DNA of 64,000 nt from Cupriavidus necator N-1. GTDB taxonomy: Bacteria; Pseudomonadota; Gammaproteobacteria; Burkholderiales; Burkholderiaceae. The DNA is taken from assembly GCF_000219215.1 (NCBI RefSeq), contig NC_015726.1, positions 3,286,001-3,350,000 of the forward strand, read 5' to 3'. A program made the translations under genes and the position numbers. Shown in pieces: positions 48,083 to 61,151 of this stretch; within the stretch, counting starts at the first letter, position 1; each line of letters opens with the position of its first letter. The notes under the pieces are model-generated. The model saw only the letters and a program-made list of their open reading frames with translations, did no database searches and was not told where the DNA came from.

Positions 48083-48113
48083 GCTCCCTCTCCCCTCAGC
48101 GGGAGAGGGGAGC
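48083..48113. repeat. REP-like palindrome
   Basis: GCTCCCTCTCCC and GGGAGAGGGGAGC pair with one bulged base around a short loop, in the gap between argJ and the DUF815 gene. Its core resembles the palindrome at 14743-14784, so both belong to one dispersed family. Confidence 0.65.
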
Positions 48114-48126
48114 AAACCAGCGATGC

Positions 48127-49353
48127 TTAAGAACGGTAGTCGGCGTTGATCGACACGTAGTCGTGCGACAGGTCGCAGGTCCAGACCGTCGCTTCGGCCT
48201 TGCCGCGGCCGAGCGCGATGCGCACGGTGATCTCGGCCTGCTTCATCACGCGCTGGCCGTCTTCCTCGCGGTAGTCGGGGTTGCGGCCGCCGTCGCGGGC
48301 CACCCAGACATCGTCCAGCCACAGGTTGACGCGGTCGACGTCGAGGTCGTTCACGCCGGCGTAGCCGACCGCGGCCAGGATGCGGCCCAGGTTGGGGTCC
48401 GACGCATAGAACGCGGTCTTGACCAGCGGCGAGTGCGCCACCGCATAGGCGATCTGGCGGCACTCGGCCACGTCCTTGCCGCCTTCGACGCGGATGGTCA
48501 TCAGCTTGGTGGCGCCCTCGCCGTCGCGCACGATCATCTGCGCCAGCTCCTGCGCCAGCGCGGTCACTGCGTCGCGCAGCGCCTCGAAGGCCGGGCCTTC
48601 GGTGCGGTCGACCACGGCGCCGGACTTGCCCGTCGCGATCAGCACGAACGAGTCGTTGGTCGAGGTATCGCCGTCAATGGTGATGCTGTTGAACGAATGG
48701 TCGGCGGCGTAGGAGACCAGCGCCTGCAGCACCGGCTGGGCCACGGCGGCGTCCATGGCGATAAAGCCGAGCATGGTCGCCATGTTCGGGCGGATCATGC
48801 CGGCGCCCTTGCTGATGCCCGACAGCGTCACGGTCTTGCCGTCGATCTGCACCGTGCGCGACGCGGCCTTGGGCTGCGTGTCGGTGGTCATGATGGCTTC
48901 GGCGGCGGCCAGCCAGTTGTCCGGCTTCGCGTTGGCGATGGCGGCGGGCAGGCCGGCCACCAGGCGGTCAACCGGCAGCGGTTCCAGGATCACGCCGGTC
49001 GAGAACGGCAGCACCTGCTCGGTGGCCATGCCCAGTTGCGCGGCCAGCGCGTCGCAGCTGGCGCGGGCATTGGCCAGGCCCGGCTCGCCGGTGCCGGCAT
49101 TGGCATTGCCGGTGTTGACCACCAGCGCGCGGATGCCCTTGCCAGCGGCAAGGTGCTCGCGGCAGACCTGCACCGGCGCGGCGCAGAAGCGGTTGCTGGT
49201 GAAGACGCCGGCCACGGTGCTGCCTTCGGCCACGCGCACCACCAGCACGTCCTTGCGGTTGGCCTTGCGGATGCCCGCCTCGGCCCAGCCCAGCTCCACG
49301 CCGGCGACGGATTTCAGGTTCTCTGCCTGGGGCAGCGGAAGATTGACGGGCAT
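48127..49353 (-). CDS. argJ: bifunctional ornithine acetyltransferase / N-acetylglutamate synthase
   Basis: 408 residues. The self-cleavage site is in [20 protein letters not shown], where the Thr after Ala becomes the N-terminal nucleophile of the beta chain. [30 protein letters not shown] and VNINADYRS-like ending [10 protein letters not shown] are also present. It transfers acetyl from N-acetylornithine to glutamate in arginine synthesis. Whether it also uses acetyl-CoA cannot be read here. Confidence 0.95.
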   Translation of the reverse strand: MPVNLPLPQAENLKSVAGVELGWAEAGIRKANRKDVLVVRVAEGSTVAGVFTSNRFCAAPVQVCREHLAAGKGIRALVVNTGNANAGTGEPGLANARASCDALAAQLGMATEQVLPFSTGVILEPLPVDRLVAGLPAAIANAKPDNWLAAAEAIMTTDTQPKAASRTVQIDGKTVTLSGISKGAGMIRPNMATMLGFIAMDAAVAQPVLQALVSYAADHSFNSITIDGDTSTNDSFVLIATGKSGAVVDRTEGPAFEALRDAVTALAQELAQMIVRDGEGATKLMTIRVEGGKDVAECRQIAYAVAHSPLVKTAFYASDPNLGRILAAVGYAGVNDLDVDRVNLWLDDVWVARDGGRNPDYREEDGQRVMKQAEITVRIALGRGKAEATVWTCDLSHDYVSINADYRS

Positions 49354-49503
49354 GTGGACTCCTCTTTCCTGCTTGCGTTATCTGCTTGCGGCTTCTGCTC
49401 GCAACTTGCTTGTCATCAGACGAACATGCCCGCTAAGGGCGGGCATGTCGTTTCCATTCGCGTCACGCCGTGCGACGGGCGCGACCTCATACCGGTGCGC
49501 GAC

Positions 49504-52281
<2,778 letters not shown>

Positions 52282-52575
52282 CGATTGCTTTCACCTGCGC
52301 GGAACCGGGTGCACCCCAGGGATGCGGGCTGCTCCGGCGGCCGGGCGAGGAATGGATAGATTGGCGCAAAACGCCGAGTTTATCATGTGCCGGGGTCACG
52401 GCCGGAACGCGCCTGGCCCCGTCCCGCAAGGGCAGGCAAGCCCGCCGAATGTTGACCATGCGTGTCGTGCGCATGATTGCCCGCGCGCCCCGTCAGCCAC
52501 AGTTTGGGGCGGCCGCCGCAGCTTCAATCCGCGGTCGGGCAAGGCGGCCCCCGCGCCCCTTGCTAGAATGCATGC

Positions 52576-53079
52576 ATGCGCCGCTTCACCCACCACGCCC
52601 TGCAGACCCCCGCCGCCAAGCCGCTCAACGACTGGCTGGCCAAGGCCGGCCCGGTTTCGACGCTGATGCAGACCGCGCGCCAGCTGTCGGTGCTGGAGGC
52701 CGAGGTGCTGGCGCTGCTGCCCGCCGGCATGCGCGACGGCCTGGCCGTGGCCGGCGTCAAGCGTGACGCCACCGACCCGAACGCCCAGGTGCTGCTGTTG
52801 CTGGCCGCGCACGGCGCCGCCGCTGCCCGCGTGCGCCAGGTGGTGCCGACGCTGCTGGCACGGCTGCACCAGCGCGGCTCGCACATCACCGCGATCCGGG
52901 TGCGGGTGCAGCCAGAGGTGTCGCGCCACGCGGACTGGGAAGTGGAGCCCGTGCAACGTCAGCGCACCGGCGGCCGCATGACGCCCACGGGACTCGCCAA
53001 CCTCGACCAACTGGCGCGCAGCCTGCCGGATTCGCCGCTGCGCGACGCGCTCAATACGCTGCTCGCCCATCACCGCTAG
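52576..53079 (+). CDS. DciA-like (DUF721) protein
   Basis: 167 residues. The N-terminal segment KPLNDWLAKAGPVSTLMQTA and the mid-region QVLLLLAAHGAAAARVRQVV followed by PTLLARL fit the DUF721/DciA family, whose studied members help load the replicative helicase DnaB in bacteria lacking DnaC. The divergent position next to secA is common for this gene in betaproteobacteria. The C-terminal half is Arg-rich and poorly conserved. Confidence 0.75.
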   Translation: MRRFTHHALQTPAAKPLNDWLAKAGPVSTLMQTARQLSVLEAEVLALLPAGMRDGLAVAGVKRDATDPNAQVLLLLAAHGAAAARVRQVVPTLLARLHQRGSHITAIRVRVQPEVSRHADWEVEPVQRQRTGGRMTPTGLANLDQLARSLPDSPLRDALNTLLAHHR

Positions 53080-53095
53080 CCCGGTGCCGATCACG

Positions 53096-53126
53096 AAAAA
53101 GCCGACCCTCGGGTCGGCTTTTTTTT
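53096..53126. terminator. bidirectional intrinsic terminator
   Basis: GCCGACCC/GGGTCGGC stem with a 2-nt loop, an A-run before and eight Ts after, between the convergent DciA-like gene (+) and lpxC (-). Confidence 0.9.
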
Positions 53127-53143
53127 GCGCCAGTTCGCCAGGA

Positions 53144-54061
53144 TCAGGCAAACGCCGGCTGCGCCTGCGGCAGGAACGCGGCCGGGGCTTCCTCGACGCG
53201 GTCGAAGGTGACCAGCTCGTAGGCTTCCTGGTCGGCCAGCAGCGCGCGCAGCAGCTGGTTGTTCAGGCCGTGGCCCGACTTGTTTGCCACATAGGCGCCG
53301 ATCAGCGGATGGCCCACCACATACAGGTCGCCGATCGCATCCAGGATCTTGTGGCGCACGAACTCGTCGCCGTAGCGCAGCTCTTCATTGTTGAGCATGC
53401 GGTGCTCGTCCAGCACGATCGCGTTGTCCAGGCTGCCGCCGCGCGCCAGGCCCATCTCGCGCAGGGCTTCCACCTCGTGCGCAAAGCCGAAGGTGCGGGC
53501 GCGGGCAATCTCGCGCACGTAGCTGGTGTCGGCAAAATCGATCGAGAAGGTCTGGCCGGTCTTGTCGACCGCCGGGTGGCGGAAGTCGATGGTGAACGAC
53601 AGCTTGAAGCCGAAGAACGGCTCCAGCCGCGCCAGCTTGTCGCCCTCGCGCACTTCCACCGGTTTCTTGACACGGATGAAGGTCTTCAGCGCGTTCTGCT
53701 CTTCAATGCCGGCCGACTGCAGCAGGAACACGAAGGACGCGGCGCTGCCGTCCATGATCGGGATTTCCTCGGCGTCGACATCGACATAGAGGTTGTCGAT
53801 GCCCAGGCCGGCGCACGCCGACATCAGGTGCTCGACGGTCGAAACGCGCGCGCCATCCTTCTGCAGCACCGATGCCAGGCGCGTGTCGCCGATGGCCGAC
53901 GCGGCCACGGGAATCTCGACGGCCTCGGGCAGGTCGACGCGGGTAAAGACGATGCCGGTGTCCGCCGACGCGGGACGCAGGGTCAACGTGACCTTGCGCC
54001 CCGAGTGCAGGCCGATGCCAACGGTCTTCACCAGGGATTTGATCGTGCGCTGTTTGAGCAT
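53144..54061 (-). CDS. lpxC: UDP-3-O-acyl-N-acetylglucosamine deacetylase LpxC
   Basis: 305 residues. Conserved zinc and active-site elements: [29 protein letters not shown] and [20 protein letters not shown]. It catalyses the committed step of lipid A synthesis. The C-terminus ends in [20 protein letters not shown], longer than the minimal core but usual for this group; in enterobacteria the tail controls FtsH degradation. It lies downstream of ftsZ, separated by the peroxiredoxin gene and two non-coding gaps. Confidence 0.96.
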   Translation of the reverse strand: MLKQRTIKSLVKTVGIGLHSGRKVTLTLRPASADTGIVFTRVDLPEAVEIPVAASAIGDTRLASVLQKDGARVSTVEHLMSACAGLGIDNLYVDVDAEEIPIMDGSAASFVFLLQSAGIEEQNALKTFIRVKKPVEVREGDKLARLEPFFGFKLSFTIDFRHPAVDKTGQTFSIDFADTSYVREIARARTFGFAHEVEALREMGLARGGSLDNAIVLDEHRMLNNEELRYGDEFVRHKILDAIGDLYVVGHPLIGAYVANKSGHGLNNQLLRALLADQEAYELVTFDRVEEAPAAFLPQAQPAFA

Positions 54062-54214
54062 GACAGCCTCAACTATTATAAAAATCTATCGTGTAGCTTT
54101 TCTGATTAAGGGATTTTACCACCACATCAAGGGCGCTGCAGCCGGGTTTTGTTTCCGGCTGTTAACACCCCCTTAATAAGTTGCGTATTATCCACGTTTA
54201 CCCGGATGACTGTG

Positions 54215-54721
54215 TCAGCCACGCAACGCCGCCAGCACTGCCTCGGCGCTGCTGACGCGGAATTCGCCCGGTGCCTCGACGTCGAGCCGGGTGACGACGC
54301 CGTCGTCGATCACCATCGCGTAGCGCTTGGAGCGCACGCCCATGCCGCGTGCGGTCAGGTCCTGGTCCAGGCCCAGCGCACGGGTCCACTCGGCGCTGCC
54401 GTCGGCCATCATGCGCACCGTGCCGCCCGCCTGCTGCTCACGGCCCCAGGCGCCCATCACGAAGGCGTCGTTGACCGACACGCACCAGACCTCGTCGACG
54501 CCGGCCTCGCGTAGCGCCGCGGCATGCTGCACAAAGCCCGGCACATGCTTGGCCGAGCAGGTCGGCGTGAAAGCGCCGGGCAGGCCGAACACCACGATCT
54601 TGCGGCCGCGGACCAGGTCCGCCACCTTGAAGGCATTGGGGCCAAGGGCACAGCCGTTGCCTTCGGTTTCGAAGAATTCCTGCAGCGTGGCGTCGGGGAC
54701 GCGGGAACCGACAGTGATCAT
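54215..54721 (-). CDS. peroxiredoxin (Prx5/AhpE-like, 1-Cys or atypical 2-Cys)
   Basis: 168 residues from ATG at 54719-54721, with AGGAGG upstream; the frame is open to 54784. The peroxidatic Cys is Cys55 in FGLPGAFTPTCSAKHVPGF, the signature of the Prx5 subfamily. Other cysteines (in GNGCALG and DEVWCVSV) are not clearly resolving. It reduces peroxides in the cytoplasm with glutaredoxin or thioredoxin. It sits between ftsZ and lpxC, as in related betaproteobacteria. Confidence 0.9.
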   Translation of the reverse strand: MITVGSRVPDATLQEFFETEGNGCALGPNAFKVADLVRGRKIVVFGLPGAFTPTCSAKHVPGFVQHAAALREAGVDEVWCVSVNDAFVMGAWGREQQAGGTVRMMADGSAEWTRALGLDQDLTARGMGVRSKRYAMVIDDGVVTRLDVEAPGEFRVSSAEAVLAALRG

Positions 54722-54891
54722 GGGTCGTGGTCCTCCTGGGTTTTCTGAAGAATAGTCCGGATGCCGGGGCGCAGACGCCCGCACTCAGGCAGATGGGCAA
54801 TCTCAAGATCATAGGCGCCTTGCCCGCATTGCCAAAGCCGGCTCACATCCGGTGACATCCGGCGCGGATCCGATACACCTTGCTACAAAGA

Positions 54892-54930
54892 CGTCCGCGC
54901 GGCGCACCTCTTGGGTGCGCCGCGCGGACG
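54892..54930 (-). terminator. 17-bp perfect hairpin downstream of ftsZ
   Basis: Arms CGTCCGCGCGGCGCACC (54892-54908) and its complement (54914-54930) enclose a 5-nt loop. On the minus strand the stem is followed by TCTTTGT, a poor U-tract, about 240 bp beyond the ftsZ stop. It probably ends or stabilises the ftsZ transcript. The rest of 54785-55171 contains no recognisable gene. Confidence 0.6.
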
Positions 54931-55171
54931 CTGATACATCCCGACCGGGAAGGCGGGAAACCAGTCCGGGGAGGCGGCCAGCGGCACGCCCGTCCCGGCG
55001 ACGGGATGCGGGTGAAGCTCAGTCCGGCGCAGGCGCGGCGCCGCCAGCGGCCCGGCGGTTCACGTCAGTCCATGCAAGGCACGCGCGGATGGGGAGCGCA
55101 CGTGCATCGCGACAAGGCGACGCGTTCCGTCAGGCGGCCGGTGGAGGCACCGATGCCGCGCCAGGCAGGGC

Positions 55172-56365
55172 TCAGTCTGCCTGCTTGCGCAGGAAGGCCG
55201 GGATGTCGTACGTATCCACACCCTTTTCCTGCAGCGCCGCCACGTGGGCCGACGCCGACTCACGCGAGCTGCGCCACACTGCCGGCGTATCCAGGTTGCT
55301 GTAGTCCGGCGAGCTGTGCGTGGCCGCGGCGGCGGTCATGTTGGCCATCATCTGCACCGGCATGTTGTCCGTGCCGGTCTTGAGCAGGGTCATCGGCTGT
55401 TGCTTCTTGGCCGAGCGGCCCAGGCCCGTGGCCACCACCGTCACGCGCAGCGCATCGCTCATCGAATCGTCGTACACCGTACCGAAGATCACGGTCGCAT
55501 CTTCCGCGGCGTAGCTGCGGATGGTGTTCATGACTTCCTTGGTTTCCGACAGTTTCAGCGAACGGCTGGCGGTGATGTTGACCAGCACGCCGCGCGCGCC
55601 GGACAGGTCCACGCCTTCCAGCAGCGGGCTGGCAACGGCCTGCTCGGCCGCCAGGCGGGCGCGGTCAACGCCCGACACGGTGGCCGTCCCCATCATGGCC
55701 TTGCCTTGCTCGCCCATCACCGTCTTCACGTCTTCGAAGTCGACGTTCACCAGGCCGTCAACGTTGATGATCTCGGCAATGCCGGCCACCGCGTTGTGCA
55801 GCACGTCGTCGGCGCACTGGAAGCACTTGTCCATCTCGGCGTCGTCGCCCATCACTTCGAACAGCTTCTCGTTGAGCACCACGATCAGCGAGTCGACGCT
55901 CGATTCCAACTCGCTGGAACCGTGTTCGGCCACCTTGGCGCGGCGCGCGCCTTCGAAGTCGAACGGCTTGCTGACCACACCCACGGTCAGGATGCCCATC
56001 TCCTTGGCCACTTGCGCGACGATCGGCGCGGCGCCCGTGCCGGTGCCGCCGCCCATGCCGGCAGTGATGAAGACCATGTGCGCGCCGCGCAGGGAATCGG
56101 CGATCTGATCACGGGCCGATTCGGCGCAGTTGCGGCCGACTTCCGGCTTGGCGCCAGCGCCCAGGCCCGTATTGCCAAGCTGCAGCACGCGTGAAGCGCT
56201 CGAACGCTTGAGCGCCTGGGCATCGGTGTTCATGCAGATGAATTCGACGCCTTGCACGCCGCGGCTGATCATGTGCTGCACGGCGTTACCGCCCGCACCG
56301 CCCACGCCGACCACCTTGATGATGGTGCCGTCCTGCACTTCCGTTTCGATCATGTCAAAGTCCAT
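55172..56365 (-). CDS. ftsZ: cell division GTPase FtsZ
   Basis: 397 residues from ATG at 56363-56365, with GGAGG upstream (a GTG one codon earlier is less likely). It has the tubulin signature GGGTGTGAAP, GVGGAGGNAVQHM at the N-terminus, the T7-like NVDFEDVKTVM and a C-terminal conserved peptide TYDIPAFLRKQAD that binds FtsA and ZipA. It forms the Z-ring at mid-cell. It is the last gene of the leftward division cluster here. Confidence 0.97.
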   Translation of the reverse strand: MDFDMIETEVQDGTIIKVVGVGGAGGNAVQHMISRGVQGVEFICMNTDAQALKRSSASRVLQLGNTGLGAGAKPEVGRNCAESARDQIADSLRGAHMVFITAGMGGGTGTGAAPIVAQVAKEMGILTVGVVSKPFDFEGARRAKVAEHGSSELESSVDSLIVVLNEKLFEVMGDDAEMDKCFQCADDVLHNAVAGIAEIINVDGLVNVDFEDVKTVMGEQGKAMMGTATVSGVDRARLAAEQAVASPLLEGVDLSGARGVLVNITASRSLKLSETKEVMNTIRSYAAEDATVIFGTVYDDSMSDALRVTVVATGLGRSAKKQQPMTLLKTGTDNMPVQMMANMTAAAATHSSPDYSNLDTPAVWRSSRESASAHVAALQEKGVDTYDIPAFLRKQAD

Positions 56366-56544
56366 CACTGCCTCCGAGAAAAATCAGTCCCCAGACGATG
56401 CAGCCTCCCCGCCGCAACCCCTGGTTTCTGAACAAGAAACCAAAAAAAGAAAACCAGAAAACTTCCACTCAGCACACAGGCCTGTCCGGTAGACCGCCCT
56501 GCCTGCGCGCCGCTGCATCGTCAGCGCGTCAATTTCCGCATTGA

Positions 56545-57777
56545 TCAGAAATTGCCGACAAACCATTCCTTCATGCGCGTCCACACCTGCTTGACCGACC
56601 CGCTCTGCACCGCGACCTTGCGCCCGCGCATGCGTTGCACGCGGCCTTCCAGCAGCAGGCCCATCACCGTCGCATAGCGCGGGCTCTTCACCACCTCGTG
56701 CAGGTTGCCGCGGTACTCCGGCACGCCCACGCGCACGGGCTTGAGGAAGATGTCCTCGCCCAGCTCGACCATGCCCGGCATCATCGCGGTCCCACCGGTG
56801 ATGACCACGCCTGACGACAACAGTTCTTCATAGCCGGACTCGCGCACCACCTGGTGCACTAGCGAGTACAGCTCTTCGATGCGCGGCTCGATCACCGCGG
56901 CCAGCGCCTGGCGGCTGAGCGTGCGCGTGCCGCGGTCGCCCACGCCGGGCACCTCGATCATGTCGTCCGGGTCGGCGATCGCCTGCTTGGCGATGCCGTA
57001 CTGGATCTTGATGTCCTCGGCGTCGGGCGTCGGCGTGCGCAGCGCCATCGCGATGTCGTTGGTGATCTGGTCGCCGGCGATGGGGATCACGGCCGTATGG
57101 CGGATCGCGCCTTCGCTGAAGATGGCGATGTCGGTGGTGCCGCCGCCGATGTCGACCAGCACCACGCCCAACTCCTTCTCATCCTCGGTCAGCACCGCCA
57201 GGCTGGAAGCCAGCGGCTGCAGGATCAGGTCGTGCACTTCCAGGCCGCAGCGGCGCACGCACTTGACGATGTTCTGCGCGGCGCTGACCGCGCCGGTGAC
57301 AATATGCACCTTCACTTCCAGGCGGATGCCGCTCATGCCGATGGGCTCGCGCACGTCTTCCTGGCCGTCGATGATGAATTCCTGCGTCAGGATGTGCAGG
57401 ATCTGCTGGTCGGTCGGGATATTGACCGCCTTGGCGGTCTCGATCACGCGCGCCACGTCGGTCTGCGTGACCTCCTTGTCCTTGATCGCCACCATGCCGC
57501 TGGAGTTGAAGCTGCGGATGTGGCTGCCGGCAATGCCTGTGAAGACCTCTGAAATCTTGCAGTCGGCCATCAGCTCGGCCTCTTCCAGCGCCTTCTGGAT
57601 CGACTGCACGGTGGCCTCGATATTGACCACGACCCCTTTCTTCAGACCCTTGGACTCTGACTGGCCCATCCCGATCACCTCGTAGCTGCCGTCGGGGCGC
57701 AGTTCTGCCACCACCGCCGCCACCTTCGAGGTGCCGATATCCAGACCGACCAACAGGTCCTTGTATTCCTTGCTCAT
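56545..57777 (-). CDS. ftsA: cell division protein FtsA
   Basis: 410 residues from ATG at 57775-57777, overlapping the ftsQ stop by 4 bp. Actin-like fold with DLLVGLDIGTSKVAAVVAEL, VVLVDIGGGTTDIAIF and SGVVITGGTAMMPGMVEL. The C-terminal RMKEWFVGNF is the amphipathic helix that tethers FtsA and FtsZ to the membrane. The 179-bp gap to ftsZ has room for a further promoter. Confidence 0.97.
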   Translation of the reverse strand: MSKEYKDLLVGLDIGTSKVAAVVAELRPDGSYEVIGMGQSESKGLKKGVVVNIEATVQSIQKALEEAELMADCKISEVFTGIAGSHIRSFNSSGMVAIKDKEVTQTDVARVIETAKAVNIPTDQQILHILTQEFIIDGQEDVREPIGMSGIRLEVKVHIVTGAVSAAQNIVKCVRRCGLEVHDLILQPLASSLAVLTEDEKELGVVLVDIGGGTTDIAIFSEGAIRHTAVIPIAGDQITNDIAMALRTPTPDAEDIKIQYGIAKQAIADPDDMIEVPGVGDRGTRTLSRQALAAVIEPRIEELYSLVHQVVRESGYEELLSSGVVITGGTAMMPGMVELGEDIFLKPVRVGVPEYRGNLHEVVKSPRYATVMGLLLEGRVQRMRGRKVAVQSGSVKQVWTRMKEWFVGNF

Positions 57778-58688
57778 CGGGTTTTCTCCGCGTTCTTGCT
57801 CTTCAGTCGCGTCGGATTGTTGTTGGAAGTACCTGAAACCGCTGCTGCCGCCGGCGCCGGCTTGGCCGCCTTCGCTGCCTTCGCCGCCTTCTCTGCCCTG
57901 ACCGCCGCTGCGATCTGCGCCTCGGTCAGGAAGCGGGCATTGGCGGCGCGGATGGCAAAGCCGTTGGGATAACGCAGGTCGGCATACTCGATCTGGCTGC
58001 CCCATTGCTGGGTGACCTGCGGCCAGGCCGCGACGAAGCGCCGGACCCGCTGGTCCATCGCCACGCGATCCTCATCGTTCTGCTCGCGGCCCAGTTCGAC
58101 CTCCATGCCGTTGGACAGCTTCGCGCGCCAGGCATAGCGGCCGGACAGGGCCACCGCCAGCGGCTCGGCCTTGAGCGGCTTGAACCACTGGCGCATGACC
58201 TCGAGCTTCTCGATCACGTCGCCCTCGCTGTCCGGCGGCCCGTCCAGCGCCAGCAGCTGTGCGTCTTCTTCCGCCTCGGCGGTGTTGGCGACAAAGACCT
58301 CGCCATAGGTATTGATCAGGCGCCCGCTGTCGGGCGTGCCCCAGGTGCCCAGCGCCTCGTGTTCCTCGACTTCGACCGCCAGGCCGTTGGGCCATTCGCG
58401 CCGCACGCTGGCGCGCCGCACCCAGGGCACCGACTCGAACGCCTGCCGGGCCGCGTTCAGGTCCAGCGTGAAGAAATTGCCGGTCAGCTTGCCCAGCGCG
58501 CTGGCGCGCACGCTGGGCGCGTTCACGTGGCGCAGGGCGCCGCCGTCCAGCGGGCCGATCTCCACATGGGTGATGGCGAACACCGGCCGCTGCGCCAGCC
58601 ACAGCAGGCCTGCCGCGAGCGCCATCAGCACCACCAGCGCGTACAGCGCGGAGGCGATCAGGTTGAGCAGGCGTGCGTTATGCCACAT
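57774..58688 (-). CDS. ftsQ: cell division protein FtsQ
   Basis: 304 residues. One N-terminal transmembrane helix (ALYALVVLMALAAGLLWLAQ), then a periplasmic POTRA domain (FAITHVEIGPLDGGALRHV) and FtsQ domain with PWVRRASVRREWPNGLAVEV and YADLRYPNGFAIR. The C-terminus has an Ala/Lys repeat (AVRAEKAAKAAKAAKPAPAA) not needed for the fold. It links cytoplasmic and periplasmic parts of the divisome. Confidence 0.95.
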   Translation of the reverse strand: MWHNARLLNLIASALYALVVLMALAAGLLWLAQRPVFAITHVEIGPLDGGALRHVNAPSVRASALGKLTGNFFTLDLNAARQAFESVPWVRRASVRREWPNGLAVEVEEHEALGTWGTPDSGRLINTYGEVFVANTAEAEEDAQLLALDGPPDSEGDVIEKLEVMRQWFKPLKAEPLAVALSGRYAWRAKLSNGMEVELGREQNDEDRVAMDQRVRRFVAAWPQVTQQWGSQIEYADLRYPNGFAIRAANARFLTEAQIAAAVRAEKAAKAAKAAKPAPAAAAVSGTSNNNPTRLKSKNAEKTR

Positions 58689-58715
58689 GGTCCGGTGCGG
58701 TCCTGTTCGGTTGCG

Positions 58716-59699
58716 TTATTCGGGTTTCCAATGCTCGTTGGGATGCAGGTCCAGCGTGGCCGCGGCCACCACCTGCATCACGAAGTCCTCGTAGCTGATG
58801 CCAACCGCGCGCGCCGCCATCGGCACCAGCGAATGGCCGGTCATGCCGGGCGAGGTATTCATCTCGAGCAGGAAAGGCTTGCCGTCGGCGCGCAGCATCA
58901 GGTCGGCGCGCGCCCAGCCGCGGCATCCCAGCACGCGGTAGGACTGCACCGCCAGTGCCCGGACCTCGCGTTCGACTTCAGGGTCCAGGCCCGACGGGCA
59001 CAAGTACTGGGTATCGTCAGTAAAGTACTTATTTTGATAGTCGTAGTTGGCTTCGGGCGCAACGATGCGGATCACCGGCAGCGCTTCGGCGCTGTCGCCC
59101 TCCCCCACGATCGGGCAGGTCAGCTCGGCGCCGTCGATAAAGGTCTCGGCAATGACGTCGTTGTCCAGCGCCGCGGCCTTCTCGAACGCCGCGCGCATCT
59201 GGTCGGCGGCAGTGACCTTGGTCAGGCCGATCGACGAGCCCTCGCGCGCCGGCTTGACGATCAGCGGCAGGCCCAGGTCGGCCGCCACGGCATCAAAGTC
59301 AGTGTCCGCATGCAGCATGGCAAAGCGCGGCGTGGCCAGGTCATGGGTCATCCACAGGCGCTTGGTGGCCTGCTTGTCCATGGCCATGGCCGAAGCCAGC
59401 ACGCCGCTGCCGGTGTACGGCACGCCCAGTTGCTCGAGCAGGCCCTGCATGGTGCCGTCCTCGCCATAGCGGCCGTGCAGTGCGATAAAGACGCGGTCAA
59501 AGCCGGCCGCGGCCAGCTCGGCCACGCCCTGCAGGCCCGGGTCGAAGCCGTGCGCATCCACGCCGCGCGACTGCAGCGCTGCCAGAACGCCCTTGCCCGA
59601 CATCAGCGAGATCTCGCGTTCGGCCGAGCGCCCGCCCAGCAGCACGCCGACCTTGCCCAGCGACTTGGGATCGATATTGGGATGGGCGACGAAGCTCAT
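58716..59699 (-). CDS. ddl: D-alanine--D-alanine ligase
   Basis: 327 residues. ATP-grasp enzyme: [40 protein letters not shown] with [16 protein letters not shown], and [20 protein letters not shown] followed by EMNTSPGMT. It makes the D-Ala-D-Ala dipeptide for MurF. It overlaps murC by 4 bp. The DdlB-type position inside the division cluster is standard. Confidence 0.96.
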   Translation of the reverse strand: MSFVAHPNIDPKSLGKVGVLLGGRSAEREISLMSGKGVLAALQSRGVDAHGFDPGLQGVAELAAAGFDRVFIALHGRYGEDGTMQGLLEQLGVPYTGSGVLASAMAMDKQATKRLWMTHDLATPRFAMLHADTDFDAVAADLGLPLIVKPAREGSSIGLTKVTAADQMRAAFEKAAALDNDVIAETFIDGAELTCPIVGEGDSAEALPVIRIVAPEANYDYQNKYFTDDTQYLCPSGLDPEVEREVRALAVQSYRVLGCRGWARADLMLRADGKPFLLEMNTSPGMTGHSLVPMAARAVGISYEDFVMQVVAAATLDLHPNEHWKPE

Positions 59700-61129
59700 G
59701 CCTGGCCTCCCTGCGTTGATTGCGTCGATTGCTGGTGCGACACCAGCTGCCCCGGCACGGCCCCGATCGAGCCCGCGCCCATCGTCACGACCACATCGCC
59801 CGGCCGGACGGCATCCAGGATGGCCTGCGGCATTTCTTCCATCTGCTCCACGAAAACAGGTTCGACCTTGCCGGCCACGCGCAGCGCGCGGGTCAGCGCA
59901 CGGCCGTCGGCAGCCACGATCGGGGCTTCGCCGGCGGCGTAGACCTCGGCCAGCAGCAGGGCATCGACGGTGCCCAGCACTTTGACGAAGTCCTCAAAGC
60001 AATCCCGCGTACGGGTAAAACGGTGCGGTTGGAACGCCAGCACCAGGCGGCGCCCCGGGAACGCGCCGCGCGCGGCGGCCAGCGTGGCCGCCATCTCCAC
60101 CGGGTGGTGGCCGTAGTCGTCCACCAGGGTGAAGGTGCCGGCGCCATCGGGCGTGGCCACCTCGCCATAGCGCTGGAAGCGCCGGCCCACGCCGTGGAAT
60201 TCGCGCAGCGCCTTGACGATGGCGGCATCGGGCACTTCCAGCTCGGTGGCGATGGCGATCGCCGCCAGCGCGTTCTGCACGTTGTGCAGGCCGGGCAGGT
60301 TCAGCACGATCTCCAGCGGCGGCTCGGCATGGCCGTCGAGGTGGCGCTGCACGGTGAAGTGCATCTGGCCGTCGACCGCGCGCGCGTCCACGGCGCGGAT
60401 CTGGGCATCCTCGGCAAAGCCGTAGCGCACCACCGGCTTGGACACGAACGGCAGGATCTCGCGCACGTTGGGGTCATCCACGCACAGCACCGCGATGCCG
60501 TAGAACGGCAACCTCTGCGTGAATTCGATGAACGCCTGCTTGAGCCGGGCAAAGTCGTGCCCGTAGGTGTCCATGTGGTCGGCATCGATATTGGTAATGA
60601 CCTCGATGACCGGGAACAGGTTCAGGAAAGATGCGTCCGACTCGTCGGCCTCGGCCACGATGAAGTCGCCGGTGCCCAGGCGCGCATTCGCGCCGGCCGA
60701 GTTCAGGCGGCCGCCGATCACGAAGGTGGGATCGAGCCCGCCCTCGGCCAGCACCGACGCCACCAGGCTGGTGGTGGTGGTCTTGCCGTGCGTGCCGGCG
60801 ATGGCCACGCCCTGCTTCAGGCGCATCAGTTCGGCCAGCATCACCGCGCGCGGCACCACCGGGATGCGCTTGCTGCGGGCGGCCAGGACTTCGGGGTTGT
60901 CGCCGCTGACCGCGGTCGACACCACCACCGCGTTGGCGCCGGTCACGTTGGCCGCGTCATGCCCGTGCATGACCGTGGCGCCCAGCGAGGCCAGGCGCCG
61001 CGTGGCGGCATTGTTGCCCACGTCCGAGCCCGAGACCTTGTATCCCAGGTTCAGCAGGACCTCGGCGATGCCGCTCATGCCGGCGCCGCCGATGCCCACG
61101 AAGTGGATGTTTTTGACGATATGCTTCAT
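59696..61129 (-). CDS. murC: UDP-N-acetylmuramate--L-alanine ligase
   Basis: 477 residues. N-terminal UDP-binding loop [23 protein letters not shown] loop [33 protein letters not shown] and the C-terminal [20 protein letters not shown]. It adds L-Ala to UDP-MurNAc, the first of the four Mur ligase steps. Full length for the family. Confidence 0.97.
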   Translation of the reverse strand: MKHIVKNIHFVGIGGAGMSGIAEVLLNLGYKVSGSDVGNNAATRRLASLGATVMHGHDAANVTGANAVVVSTAVSGDNPEVLAARSKRIPVVPRAVMLAELMRLKQGVAIAGTHGKTTTTSLVASVLAEGGLDPTFVIGGRLNSAGANARLGTGDFIVAEADESDASFLNLFPVIEVITNIDADHMDTYGHDFARLKQAFIEFTQRLPFYGIAVLCVDDPNVREILPFVSKPVVRYGFAEDAQIRAVDARAVDGQMHFTVQRHLDGHAEPPLEIVLNLPGLHNVQNALAAIAIATELEVPDAAIVKALREFHGVGRRFQRYGEVATPDGAGTFTLVDDYGHHPVEMAATLAAARGAFPGRRLVLAFQPHRFTRTRDCFEDFVKVLGTVDALLLAEVYAAGEAPIVAADGRALTRALRVAGKVEPVFVEQMEEMPQAILDAVRPGDVVVTMGAGSIGAVPGQLVSHQQSTQSTQGGQA

Positions 61130-61151
61130 TCGATTGCTGCTTAATTAGGCT